DNA of 64,000 nucleotides from Mucilaginibacter inviolabilis (GTDB lineage: Bacteria > Bacteroidota > Bacteroidia > Sphingobacteriales > Sphingobacteriaceae), in NCBI RefSeq assembly GCF_011089895.1, contig NZ_JAANAT010000002.1:372001-436000 (forward strand), written 5' to 3'. The notes beneath the pieces were generated by a model. That model saw only the letters and a program-made list of their open reading frames with translations, did no database searches and was not told where the DNA came from. Positions within the stretch are counted from its first letter, which is position 1. Every line of letters begins with the position of its first letter. This document shows positions 16,145 through 23,780 of this stretch, piece after piece. Both the position numbers and the translations under genes were made by a program.

Positions 16145-16914
16145 TATCCGTTCCTTAACATATCTGCATATTCGTTCGGAAGCTGGCTATCTTCCACGGC
16201 TTTGGCCGCTTTTTCTATATCATAGTCAAAGCGGATAAATTCTACCTTAATGCTGTTCTTATCTTTAACAGAACTGTTTTCATTGATCTGCAGCAACACA
16301 TAACCACCGCGCGGGTCTTTATCTTTCGGTTTACCAACCGAGCCGATATTGATGGCATGACGGTAATGGGTATCCTCCGTGATTTCAGTTGGTAAAATGC
16401 GGTGATAGGGCTGGTGGGTATGGCCGAAGCACATCACATCGGCATCACCTCCTTCCATAATACGCAGCATACTTTTTTCATCCCTGTCTTCAAACAGGTA
16501 TTCATTTACTTTACGGGGACTGCCGTGTACAAAAAGCACGTTCAGTTTATCATTATTCAATTGAAACTCTAAACGAATATGTGCAGGAAGGGTACGCAGA
16601 TAAGCCCTTTGCTCATCTTTCACCACTTCGTTGGTATAAGCAATGGATACTTTGCCCATCGCTTTTTCCTCGTCGGTTTTATAGGCACAGCCGCAATCAT
16701 CGCTGTGACGGCCGATGCCAAAATCATAGTTTCCGGTAATACAGGGGATGCCTCGTTTACGGATCTCGTCAATGACTTCATTTGGCCAGATATTATAACC
16801 TACAAGGTCACCCAGGCAATAAATGGCATCAGGCTTTTGAGTTTCTACGTCATTGAAGAAAGCCTCCAGCGCCGGTAAGTTAGCGTGTATATCAGAAAAA
16901 AGAGCAATCTTCAT
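16144..16914 (-). CDS. Metallophosphoesterase (YfcE/Metallophos_2 type), copy 1
   Basis: This 256-residue protein is related to the next gene over its length. It has SDIHAN, CLGDLVGYN, TGNYD (Tyr replaces the usual His), and CFGHTHQPYHR. An insert after GNYD (GIGRHSDDCGCAYKTDEE) contains two Cys and two Asp that could bind metal. The start overlaps the stop of acr3 by one base (TAATG), the same junction as between the two phosphoesterases. Co-translation with the arsenite pump suggests a role under arsenic stress; that role is inference. Confidence 0.85.
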   Translation of the reverse strand: MKIALFSDIHANLPALEAFFNDVETQKPDAIYCLGDLVGYNIWPNEVIDEIRKRGIPCITGNYDFGIGRHSDDCGCAYKTDEEKAMGKVSIAYTNEVVKDEQRAYLRTLPAHIRLEFQLNNDKLNVLFVHGSPRKVNEYLFEDRDEKSMLRIMEGGDADVMCFGHTHQPYHRILPTEITEDTHYRHAINIGSVGKPKDKDPRGGYVLLQINENSSVKDKNSIKVEFIRFDYDIEKAAKAVEDSQLPNEYADMLRNG

Positions 16915-18005
16915 TATTGTATAGTAGTTAGCGTTTTAGTTTTAGAGGTATAGTATTTTTTACGGAAATAGAAAGCGAGGTTAACTAAAGCGATCAGCGC
17001 AGGCACTTCCACTAATGGACCAATCACCCCGGCAAAAGCTTCGCCTGAATTAATGCCAAAAACACCAATTGCAACTGCAATGGCCAGTTCAAAGTTGTTA
17101 CCGGTAGCGGTAAAAGCGATAGAGGTGCTCTTGGAATAATCCGCACCAAATGATTTGCCGATAAAAAAGCTTAGCACGAACATGATGGTAAAGTAGATCA
17201 CCAGCGGAATTGCTATCCGCAATACATCAAAAGGTATATGTACGATCAGGTTTCCTTTTAAGCTGAACATGACCACGATGGTAAATAGCAAAGCTATCAG
17301 GGTGATGGGCGATATGAACGGTACATATTTCGTTTGGAACCATTCTTCGCCTTTGAGTTTGATTAAAGTGTAACGGCTGATAACGCCTGCGGCAAAGGGA
17401 ATGCCTAAGTAAATGCCCACGCTTTTCGCAATCTCACCGATGGTGATATTTACGGCTAACCCTTTCAGGCCAAATAATGGCGGCAATACGGTAATAAACA
17501 GGTAAGCATAGACACTGTACAACAGCACCTGGAAGATACTGTTCAAAGCGATCAGACCAGCGGCGTATTCGCGGTTGCCTTCTGCCAGTTCATTCCAAAC
17601 TACCACCATCGCGATACAACGGGCTAAACCGATCAGTATCAATCCGACCATATAAGCCGGATGGTCGCGTAATAAAGTTATCGCCAATACAAACATCAAT
17701 ACCGGCCCGATGATCCAGTTAAGGATAAGTGAAGCGCTTAATACTTTCGTATCCTTGAACACCTCGCCCATGTTCCCGTATTTCACTTTGGCCAACGGTG
17801 GGTACATCATTAAGATCAAACCGATAGCTAAAGGGATATTGGTTGTACCGCTCGAAAAGGAGTTGATAAAACCAGACGATGAGGGAATGAAATAGCCAAT
17901 AGCTACGCCAATAGCCATCGCCAGGAATATCCAAAGGGTTAAGTAGCTATCAAGGAAGCTAAGTTTTTTGCGTTCTGCCGCCGGGGCACAGTTGTTTGCT
18001 GACAT
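16914..18005 (-). CDS. acr3: ACR3-family arsenite efflux permease
   Basis: This membrane protein of 363 residues has about ten helices. It carries the ACR3 signature GLARCIAMVVVWN, whose Cys (C130) is needed for arsenite transport, and the late motif TATGNNFELAIAVA. It extrudes As(OH)3 using the proton gradient. It lies between the exported ArsC-like gene (43 bases) and the phosphoesterases (1-base overlap) in the arsenic operon. The N-terminus has one extra Cys (NNCAPA). Confidence 0.95.
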   Translation of the reverse strand: MSANNCAPAAERKKLSFLDSYLTLWIFLAMAIGVAIGYFIPSSSGFINSFSSGTTNIPLAIGLILMMYPPLAKVKYGNMGEVFKDTKVLSASLILNWIIGPVLMFVLAITLLRDHPAYMVGLILIGLARCIAMVVVWNELAEGNREYAAGLIALNSIFQVLLYSVYAYLFITVLPPLFGLKGLAVNITIGEIAKSVGIYLGIPFAAGVISRYTLIKLKGEEWFQTKYVPFISPITLIALLFTIVVMFSLKGNLIVHIPFDVLRIAIPLVIYFTIMFVLSFFIGKSFGADYSKSTSIAFTATGNNFELAIAVAIGVFGINSGEAFAGVIGPLVEVPALIALVNLAFYFRKKYYTSKTKTLTTIQ

Positions 18006-18048
18006 AATTTATGGCGTATATCGGGTTTTAATATGAATTGAGTGTAAA

Positions 18049-18675
18049 CTACTTCCAGTTTTCTTTGAATTTAGAGGCGGCAAAAAACATTTCCGCTGTA
18101 ATTAATTTGGCTTGCGCCTCGTATTGCTCCTCGGTCGCACCTGCTGGCAAAGCTGCATATTTTAGTTTAACGGCGAACTTATCGGGGCTGGCCAGCAGTG
18201 AAGCCGCGCTTTCCTGTGCCAGCACATGGATCGCCTGCGGGTTTGAAGGCGAGGTTTCCATTGTCACCGAACCACCCTGGTCGTTATATTTGGCTTCGTC
18301 ACCGCTGAGCTTAAAGCCCAGTTTCGCTAATGCCGGGGCTACTTTAGGAGAAGATGAAGCACCAACTACGAAGATCTTTACATCATTGATACCGTAAGAT
18401 GCTAACGCTGATTTTAATACCGCTTTAGCAACCGGTGCACTAAAGCCATCGTTGCCGACAAACTCTACGATCACCGGTAGTTTCTTGCCTTTAGTAACGA
18501 TGCCCAATTGCTGGATACCGTAAAGCACTTCCTGCCGTTCATCTGTAACGAGAGTGCTCTTTTTGATCTGTTTAAAGGCTTGCGCGAGTTCAGGATAGAT
18601 GGGGTCTGCCACTGGTGCAAAAGCGGAACTTACTACCAGTAGGCCTGCTAAGAAAAGTAAGGATAAGTGTTTCAT
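18049..18675 (-). CDS. Exported ArsC/LMW-phosphatase-like protein without catalytic residues
   Basis: The 208-residue protein has signal peptide 1-20. The rest follows the layout of the Bacteroidota LMW protein-tyrosine-phosphatase/arsenate reductase group: an IYPELAQAF start, a beta strand before the P-loop, an ASYGINDVKIF segment, APALAKLGFKLS, and an EEQYEAQAKLITAEMFF end. The P-loop (usually CTxNSxRS) is FVGNDGFSAP at 72-81. The Cys and Arg are absent, and the whole protein contains no Cys. It cannot therefore act by the Cys chemistry of the family. It lies between arsC and acr3. A binding or sensing role in the periplasm is inference. Confidence 0.65.
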   Translation of the reverse strand: MKHLSLLFLAGLLVVSSAFAPVADPIYPELAQAFKQIKKSTLVTDERQEVLYGIQQLGIVTKGKKLPVIVEFVGNDGFSAPVAKAVLKSALASYGINDVKIFVVGASSSPKVAPALAKLGFKLSGDEAKYNDQGGSVTMETSPSNPQAIHVLAQESAASLLASPDKFAVKLKYAALPAGATEEQYEAQAKLITAEMFFAASKFKENWK

Positions 18676-18739
18676 GATTTTTAAGTTTGGTGGTTAAATT
18701 GGTTTATTGCTATTTAACGATTGATAAGGTCAAAAAAGG

Positions 18740-19162
18740 TTAGTTAACGTGTTTACTTACAAAACCAGCCGCGTAAACTTTGATCATATCACGTACCCTG
18801 CGAAACTCATCCATTACGTCTTCGGGTGTGCCGGTCGCTTTAGCCGGATCGGGAAAGTTCTCGTGGAAGCGTTCCACCTGACCCGGAAAGAATGGGCAGG
18901 CTTCATTGGCGTTATCGCAAACGGTGATCACCCGGTCAAATGGGATAGCCGTATATTCATCTACATGTTTAGAGGTATGTTTGGAGATATCAATATGATC
19001 TTCAGCCATCACCTGTATGGCTTTGGGATTAACACCGTGCGTTTCAATTCCTGCACTGTAAACATTGGCCTTATCAACTGCAAAAAAGCGCAGGTAACCT
19101 TCGGCCAATTGGCTGCGGCAGCTGTTACCGGTGCAAAGCACTAATATGTTTTTCTTGCTCAT
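18740..19162 (-). CDS. arsC: Thioredoxin-coupled arsenate reductase
   Basis: Starting at the ATG at 19162, which overlaps the arsN2 stop as ATGA, the product has 140 residues. It shows the full catalytic set of the S. aureus pI258 ArsC type at the same positions: P-loop CTGNSCRS with C10 and R16, the redox pair C82 and C89 (VCDNANEAC), and D105 in FPDP. It reduces As(V) to As(III), which ACR3 then exports. The longer frame from 19198 adds twelve residues without support. Confidence 0.95.
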   Translation of the reverse strand: MSKKNILVLCTGNSCRSQLAEGYLRFFAVDKANVYSAGIETHGVNPKAIQVMAEDHIDISKHTSKHVDEYTAIPFDRVITVCDNANEACPFFPGQVERFHENFPDPAKATGTPEDVMDEFRRVRDMIKVYAAGFVSKHVN

Positions 19163-19584
19163 AATTCTTTTTTCATAACAATAGCTGATACCGGGCAAAC
19201 GTGGCTAAACTCGGATGATCCTTGAACCTCGGCAGGCACTTCTTCCCGGGTAATTTGGTTGTATCTCTTTCGCTCGAAGTACGCCGATGCTGTTTCTGTT
19301 AATAGGTACAAAGCTGAAAGGTCATTCTTTTTGCTCATACTGTCCAGTCTTGCCAATAGTTTGCCAGCGATTCCGGCATTTCTATGTTCACGGTGCACGG
19401 CTAAAGAGCGTAACAATCCGTAACTGCCATAAACCTCAACACCACCGACACCAACCACATTACCATCCTGAATGGCAACAATAAAATTATCCAGCGTTTC
19501 CGGCAGGTCGGCTACCGCTAGCTTTTCAGCCACCAGCAGCTCAACTATTTTGTCCCGGTATGTTTGCGCTTGGTCGATGATCAT
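19159..19584 (-). CDS. arsN2: ArsN2-like arsenic-resistance N-acetyltransferase
   Basis: This GNAT enzyme of 141 residues has the acetyl-CoA region LAVHREHRNAGIAGKLL and the ArsN2 end pattern ETASAYFERKRYNQITREEVP with SEFSHVCPVSA. ArsN2-type enzymes are found in ars operons, some acting on organoarsenicals; the substrate here is not proved. It overlaps arsC by 4 bases and starts 10 bases after the DUF6428 gene, so it is firmly in the arsenic operon. Confidence 0.85.
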   Translation of the reverse strand: MIIDQAQTYRDKIVELLVAEKLAVADLPETLDNFIVAIQDGNVVGVGGVEVYGSYGLLRSLAVHREHRNAGIAGKLLARLDSMSKKNDLSALYLLTETASAYFERKRYNQITREEVPAEVQGSSEFSHVCPVSAIVMKKEL

Positions 19585-19594
19585 ATTTCCAATA

Positions 19595-20167
19595 TTAGCA
19601 GCAGCCTCCGCCTGGCGTGCAGCAAGCTTCAGCAGGTGCAGCCAGGTTCACTAATTGTACTTTAGGTTTTTCCGCTACTGCGGGTGTACAGCATTCTTCA
19701 CCTTTTTCGGTCGTACCGCAACTGCCGCCACGGCCTATCGCTTTACACTGAACCGCATCAGGGCGCAGGTCTACGGTTAAAGCATTGCCGTCAACGATCA
19801 TTTCGTTCGGGAACATTTGGCGGGTATCAAACCCTGAATTACCGAACTCGATCTTTACCGTACCGTTCGGGTTAAGCGGCAGCATTTTTTCTAGAATGTC
19901 TACGATAGATAAAGCTTTGCCAACTTTCATAGAACGTTCCTGCTGATCAGCATTCTCCGGTACCCATAATTGCACGATGATCTCTGTCCAGGCATTCATG
20001 ACACCGCCGCAGTCTACCGAAGTGATAGGCGCTTGTTTGATCTCAGTAATATGATAAGCTGCATCTACCAGTTTGCCTTCCGCGTATTGGAATTGCAGGT
20101 CAAGGTCGGGGTGCTGTAATAAGGTGTCTTTAAAGGTTTTCCAGTTGATCGCTTCTACTTTATTCAT
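19595..20167 (-). CDS. DUF6428-family protein of ars operons
   Basis: The 190-residue protein matches the DUF6428 group that sits between arsR and the reductase genes in Bacteroidota: INWKTFKDTLLQHP at the start, a Tyr/His/Ile core (AYHITEIKQAPITSVDCGG) and AWTEIIVQLW. The C-terminal 45 residues are Cys-rich (GGSCGTTEKGEECCTP and a final GGGCC), which would bind As(III) or other soft ions. The function is unknown. A palindrome like the arsR operator lies 22 bases upstream of its start. Confidence 0.8.
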   Translation of the reverse strand: MNKVEAINWKTFKDTLLQHPDLDLQFQYAEGKLVDAAYHITEIKQAPITSVDCGGVMNAWTEIIVQLWVPENADQQERSMKVGKALSIVDILEKMLPLNPNGTVKIEFGNSGFDTRQMFPNEMIVDGNALTVDLRPDAVQCKAIGRGGSCGTTEKGEECCTPAVAEKPKVQLVNLAAPAEACCTPGGGCC

Positions 20168-20188
20168 GGCTTTATAGTTAATTTTATC

Positions 20189-20204
20189 ATTGCAATATTG
20201 CGAT
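20189..20204. promoter_or_regulatory. Second ArsR operator-like palindrome, inside the ars operon
   Basis: ATTGCAATATTGCGAT differs at one base from the site before arsR (20560-20575) and is itself palindromic at 14 of 16 positions. It lies between arsR and the DUF6428 gene, 22 bases before the latter's start. No good TTTG/TAnnTTTG pair overlaps it, so it may act as a roadblock or auxiliary operator. Confidence 0.7.
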
Positions 20205-20223
20205 GGATTTAATCAAATTTTTT

Positions 20224-20553
20224 TTAACAGCAGGTAGTCTTCAAATCATACGCCGCAAAGAACCCGCTCATTTGTTCACGTAATTCATTCCAAACAGGCG
20301 GGTTGATGCAATAGCATACACTCACGCCATCAATGGTTCCTTGTATCAGGCCGGCATTTTTCAGTTCTTTCAAATGCTGTGAAATGGTCGGTTGTGCTAA
20401 ACCCAATTCGTCTACCAGGTCACCGCAGATACAGGTATTCGATTTAATGATCTCCTGTAAGATGGCGATACGGGCAGGATGCGCGATGGCTTTGAGCATC
20501 ACAGCTAACCTGTTCTGTTCTTCGGTGAATATTTCTGTTTTGGTAAGCCCCAT
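20224..20553 (-). CDS. arsR: ArsR arsenic-responsive repressor
   Basis: This 109-residue winged-helix repressor has the sensor motif TCICGDL (C41, C43), the recognition helix region QPTISQHLKELKNAGL and a terminal CC that may add an As(III) ligand. It is the first gene of the arsenic operon. A promoter and a palindromic operator lie directly before its ATG, so autoregulation with release on As(III) is expected from the family. Confidence 0.92.
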   Translation of the reverse strand: MGLTKTEIFTEEQNRLAVMLKAIAHPARIAILQEIIKSNTCICGDLVDELGLAQPTISQHLKELKNAGLIQGTIDGVSVCYCINPPVWNELREQMSGFFAAYDLKTTCC

Positions 20554-20559
20554 AATTAT

Positions 20560-20575
20560 ATTGCAATATTACGAT
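20560..20575. promoter_or_regulatory. ArsR operator at the arsR promoter
   Basis: ATTGCAATATTACGAT is a near-palindrome centred on AATATT. It is 15 of 16 identical to the internal site at 20189-20204. It ends 7 bases before the arsR start and covers the -7 element. The pair of almost identical sites flanking arsR is the main evidence. Confidence 0.8.
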
Positions 20576-20594
20576 TAATATTTTAATTATCAAA
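20564..20594 (-). promoter_or_regulatory. arsR promoter, Bacteroidota type
   Basis: On the minus strand a -33 TTTG (20591-20594) is separated by exactly 19 bases from the -7 element TAATATTG (20564-20571), one mismatch from TAnnTTTG. Transcription would start a few bases before the ATG at 20553. The -7 element is buried in the ArsR operator. Confidence 0.75.
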
Positions 20595-20911
20595 AAAATA
20601 AAGAAAAATAATTTAGAAGATTGTCCCTTGTTCCAGGATCACAACAATATTTTAAGTAGGCATTTAAATGCCATTTGGTTGACAAATTCCTCCCAAGATT
20701 CCTATATCAATTTCGGGCGTAGTGTAATTATAATTTGATTAATGAAGATAAGACAGATCTGGTTCTTGACAAGATATTTAAAGCAAATGAATTTTAAAGT
20801 TAGTTCGTTATCAGTGAAATGATATGGTTTTAATGAAACTAAGTGAGAAAAGACCAGACATTTTAAATTGATTTTAACCGTTTTTTGTTTTATCACGGTT
20901 TTATCACAAAG
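20595..20911. other. Gene-free spacer between ars operon and tRNA-Ala
   Basis: This AT-rich stretch contains a 64-codon minus-strand frame (20702-20896) that I reject as low-complexity. A perfect 14-bp palindrome, GGCATTTAAATGCC, lies at 20659-20672. Nothing else was recognised. Confidence 0.5.
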
Positions 20912-20943
20912 AAAAAAGGCCTCACGAAAAATCGTAAAGCCTT
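20912..20943 (-). terminator. Rho-independent terminator of tRNA-Ala
   Basis: On the minus strand AAGGC (20939-20943) pairs with GCCTT (20916-20920), with an inner ACGA/TCGT extension. A T-run follows (bases 20912-20917 read as T). It lies 12 bases after the tRNA 3' end. Confidence 0.8.
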
Positions 20944-20954
20944 GATTGTCAGAG

Positions 20955-21028
<74 letters not shown>

Positions 21029-21189
21029 GGATTGGGCTGCAAATATATCACATTATGCAGTAAAACACAATCTCTTGTTAATAATTTTTTATCATTCGCT
21101 GTATTTATGAATATTGTCGTCCGTGCAGAAGTCTTAAAAAGCAATAAATTCAGTATGGATTAAAATATAAACCAGGTCCTTTAAAATAA

Positions 21190-21219
21190 GTAAAGCCCCT
21201 GATGGGCAGGGGCCTTTAC
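21190..21219. promoter_or_regulatory. Stable hairpin upstream of a short ORF (possible leader)
   Basis: Arms 21190-21201 and 21207-21219 (GTAAAGCCCCTG / CAGGGGCCTTTAC, one bulge) surround a 5-base loop. No T-run follows on the plus strand, so it is not a plain terminator for that strand. It lies 22 bases before the ATG of a 52-codon ORF and could be a structured 5' leader. On the minus strand the following TTATTTT could make it a weak terminator. Confidence 0.5.
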
Positions 21220-21241
21220 TAACCAATTATAAACCTAAATT

Positions 21242-21400
21242 ATGAGAAGACTTTTTTTATCGTTTTTGTTATGGTGTAAAAGTAACACTAAGTTTTCAAA
21301 TTCACCAATTTTATTTTGTAATTTTTTTGTAACATTTATCAAATGCATGTCTGTTTCGTATTTGATTCTCAAAAATACTAATAAAACTTTAATAATGTGA
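21242..21400 (+). CDS. Possible short ORF, 52 codons, after the hairpin
   Basis: ATG at 21242 to TGA at 21398-21400 encodes a peptide that begins MRRLFLSFLLWCKSN. That start resembles those of TonB-dependent receptors in this family, but it turns into low-complexity Phe/Asn/Ile-rich sequence with no domain. It may be a decayed remnant of a receptor gene start, or chance in AT-rich DNA. Confidence 0.25.
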   Translation: MRRLFLSFLLWCKSNTKFSNSPILFCNFFVTFIKCMSVSYLILKNTNKTLIM

Positions 21401-21776
21401 TAAATTTTTTAATTTTTTATATAAATTTTAAGTATTGTTCTGTTTGATCGTTGTTTATTTATTAAATGAGTTTTTTTTTATTTGAAAAAGTAATTTAGTT
21501 CGCATTTTTTATTAAAAAAGTGTTAAAAAATTAGTTATATGAAATAATAGAAAATTTTTAACCCGTTTTTTCGCTAAAAAATCAATAAATTAATAAAATT
21601 ATCATTTTAATAGGCTTGTTTCTCAAGAAGTGATTATAAAATCAATTCTTTTTGTCAAAATATAAAACTCCATAAATTCTATCTTATTGTTTATTGTGAA
21701 AGAAAATTTACTTTAAACAGGCATCTTTTTAAAAATGCTTTGTCACTTTTGCAGCGGATTTTATATTTTATTGATC
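21401..21776. other. Very AT-rich gene-free stretch
   Basis: About 375 bases of long A and T runs without coding character or clear promoter. It resembles decayed sequence. The MFS transporter gene follows. Confidence 0.5.
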
Positions 21777-22973
21777 ATGACAGCTACTGAAGCCTCTAAA
21801 GAACATCCGCATTTAACACCCCTTACTTTATGGATCATGACTATTGCTACCGGTTTGGTGGTAGCCAATATTTATTATAATCAGCCTTTATTGGCCGATA
21901 TCGCACATACTTTTGGTATAACCGATAAAAAAGCCCAGCAACTATCTCTGTTTACTCAAATTGGCTATGCCTGCGGCTTGTTATTTATTGTGCCCCTGGC
22001 CGATATGGTAAAACGCAAACAACTGATATTGCTGGATTTTATATTGGTTATTTTCGCTTTATTGGTGAGTGCACTTGCTTCATCCATACTGGTATTAACT
22101 ATTGCCGGCTTTTTGTTAGGCTTATCGTCCATCATACCTCAATTATTAATCCCGATGGCGGCGCATCTGGCCAAGCCGCACGAAAGAGGCAAAAAGCTGG
22201 GCTTTGTCATGAGCGGATTGCTGATCGGTATATTACTTTCCCGAACCCTGAGCGGTTTTATTGGGCAGCATTTTGGCTGGCGCAGTATGTATTATATAGC
22301 TACCGGCTTAATGGCAGCTATGTGGCTCATGATATTTTTCTTTTTACCCGAGGTACAGCCCGATTATAAAGGCAATTATAAAAAATTGATGCACTCGCTT
22401 ATTCATTTAATAAAAACGCAACCTAAATTGCGTATGGCTTCGTTCAGAGGTGCCTTATGTTTTGCAGGTTTCAGCGCTTTTTGGACTACCCTGGTGTTTT
22501 TATTAAAACAACCCCAGTTTAACGAGGGCAGTGCAGCAGCCGGAGCCTTCGGATTGGTGGGCGCTTTTGGAGCATTGGCGGCAGGCTTAATGGGCCGCCT
22601 GAGCGATAAAATGAACCCTTATAAATTATCGGGCTATACTTTATTATTAGTGTTGATCTCCTATGTTATCTTTTACTTCTCCAGCAGCAGTATCGCCGGA
22701 CTTATTATTGGTGTAATTGTTTTAGATATGGGGGTGCAGGCCACGCATATCTCCAACCAGTCTATCATTTTTGCATTGATACCGGAAGCCCGTAACCGGC
22801 TTAATACGGTATACATGGTGTCTTATTTCGTGGGCGGCGCGTCCGGAACCTTCCTGGCCAGTTTGCTTTGGAACAATTACGGGTGGACCGGAGTATGTGC
22901 TATTGGCGGTGGCCTGGCGTTTATAGCGCTGGTAGCGCACTTTGTTAACTATAAGGCAAACGTTCGAAATTAG
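21777..22973 (+). CDS. MFS transporter (drug:H+ antiporter-like)
   Basis: From the ATG at 21777 the protein has 398 residues and twelve predicted helices. MFS markers include NIYYNQPLLADIA after helix 1, DMVKRKQ (the loop 2-3 motif A region) and HERGKKLGFVMSGLLIGILLS. The frame is open to 21735, but the extra residues do not improve the start. Members export small molecules by proton antiport; the substrate cannot be told. It stands alone between AT-rich regions. Confidence 0.88.
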   Translation: MTATEASKEHPHLTPLTLWIMTIATGLVVANIYYNQPLLADIAHTFGITDKKAQQLSLFTQIGYACGLLFIVPLADMVKRKQLILLDFILVIFALLVSALASSILVLTIAGFLLGLSSIIPQLLIPMAAHLAKPHERGKKLGFVMSGLLIGILLSRTLSGFIGQHFGWRSMYYIATGLMAAMWLMIFFFLPEVQPDYKGNYKKLMHSLIHLIKTQPKLRMASFRGALCFAGFSAFWTTLVFLLKQPQFNEGSAAAGAFGLVGAFGALAAGLMGRLSDKMNPYKLSGYTLLLVLISYVIFYFSSSSIAGLIIGVIVLDMGVQATHISNQSIIFALIPEARNRLNTVYMVSYFVGGASGTFLASLLWNNYGWTGVCAIGGGLAFIALVAHFVNYKANVRN

Positions 22974-23147
22974 TATTACTGTACGGAGATGTTCAATTAG
23001 CATACGCTTTTTAGAATGTGTATAGGCCCCTTGTATTAAAAAGCAGAAATTTTTATTGCTATAAAAATGCCTTAAATACAGCTATTTACACGGTATTGTA
23101 AATTTTTCTGTAGATTTTAATGACTTTTTTGAGATGTAATTAATTTT

Positions 23148-23165
23148 TTGGCACAGGTTTGGAAT
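23148..23165 (+). promoter_or_regulatory. Weak sigma-54-like promoter before the microprotein genes
   Basis: TTGGCAC followed by AGGTTTGGAAT resembles a -24/-12 promoter (TGGCAC-N5-TTGCA), but the -12 GC is GG or GA and the spacing is one base off. The first microprotein ATG lies 24 bases downstream, which would suit it. No TAnnTTTG element was found. Low confidence. Confidence 0.25.
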
Positions 23166-23188
23166 ACTAGTTATTAAATGTAACTGTT

Positions 23189-23359
23189 ATGAAAGCTACA
23201 AAGAAAACCATTAAGGAAGCAGAGAAAGAATGGGAGAATCCGGTAGAGCCGACAAAAACATCAGATGAACGTGATGAAGAACAGATACTAAGGCAATACA
23301 AGGAAGCTAAACGCCGGAAGGATAACCTTACCGAAGACGACGATACCAAGAAACACTAA
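23189..23359 (+). CDS. Small highly charged protein, 56 residues
   Basis: ATG 23189 to TAA 23357-23359. The product is almost all Lys/Glu/Asp/Arg helix (KKTIKEAEKEWENP; EQILRQYKEAKRRKDN; end TEDDDTKKH) with no Cys and no membrane segment. It looks like one or two long amphipathic helices. Similar small charged proteins occur in the Sphingobacteriaceae with no known function. It heads a run of three short same-strand genes. Confidence 0.55.
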   Translation: MKATKKTIKEAEKEWENPVEPTKTSDERDEEQILRQYKEAKRRKDNLTEDDDTKKH

Positions 23360-23389
23360 AGAAATTTAAAATATACAAAAACTAAAACT

Positions 23390-23518
23390 ATGAAAAGCAC
23401 CAAAAAACCATCAATCAGCAAGTTAGTAGCCAACTTTGATAACCAGCTAAAAAGAATTATCATGAACGATCTGAAAGCTATTAAAGGCAGAACACCATTG
23501 TTGCCAACCGCTGCTTAA
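23390..23518 (+). CDS. PSxSKL microprotein A, 42 residues
   Basis: ATG 23390 to TAA 23516-23518. The sequence KKPSISKLVANFDNQL, then KRIIMNDLKAIKGR, aligns without gaps to microprotein B over its first 35 residues. The conserved pattern is KxPSxSKLxxxFxNQL, followed by an Ile/Leu-rich helix and DL. It has no signal peptide, Cys or membrane segment. The paralogue next door is the main evidence that it is a gene. Confidence 0.6.
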   Translation: MKSTKKPSISKLVANFDNQLKRIIMNDLKAIKGRTPLLPTAA

Positions 23519-23560
23519 TCATTACAAACTAAACACTTACCTACAACACCAACACACGCA

Positions 23561-23722
23561 ATGAAAAACTATAAAACACCATCAGCAAGTAAATTGATAA
23601 CTCGCTTTGAAAATCAGTTGTTAGAAATTTTATTGGAAGATCTTAGAAATTTCAGAGCGAGAAACAGATTTAAACAAAGCAATCAACAGAAAGCCGCACA
23701 GCAAACACTGTCAGCTGCCTGA
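23561..23722 (+). CDS. PSxSKL microprotein B, 53 residues
   Basis: ATG 23561 to TGA 23720-23722. It begins KNYKTPSASKLITRFENQL, parallel to microprotein A, continues LEILLEDLRNFRARN and has a longer Gln-rich tail (QSNQQKAAQQTLSAA). Conservative differences between the two copies (Asp/Glu, Ile/Leu, Lys/Arg) suggest selection on the protein. A terminator follows 34 bases after the stop. Confidence 0.6.
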   Translation: MKNYKTPSASKLITRFENQLLEILLEDLRNFRARNRFKQSNQQKAAQQTLSAA

Positions 23723-23755
23723 TCCATATATACATTATACCTATGAAAAGATAGA

Positions 23756-23780
23756 GCCCTGCGAAAACAGGGCTTTATTT
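23756..23780. terminator. Terminator between microproteins and lpxB (convergent)
   Basis: GCCCTG (23756-23761) pairs with CAGGGC (23768-23773) and is followed by TTTATTTATTTT on the plus strand. It ends the microprotein transcript and overlaps the stop of lpxB, which comes from the other side. Confidence 0.85.

Noticed and set aside
20702..20896. 64-codon ORF on the minus strand
   Set aside because: The product is a low-complexity Ile/Leu/Lys sequence in AT-rich DNA with no homologue that I recognise and no promoter; likely chance.
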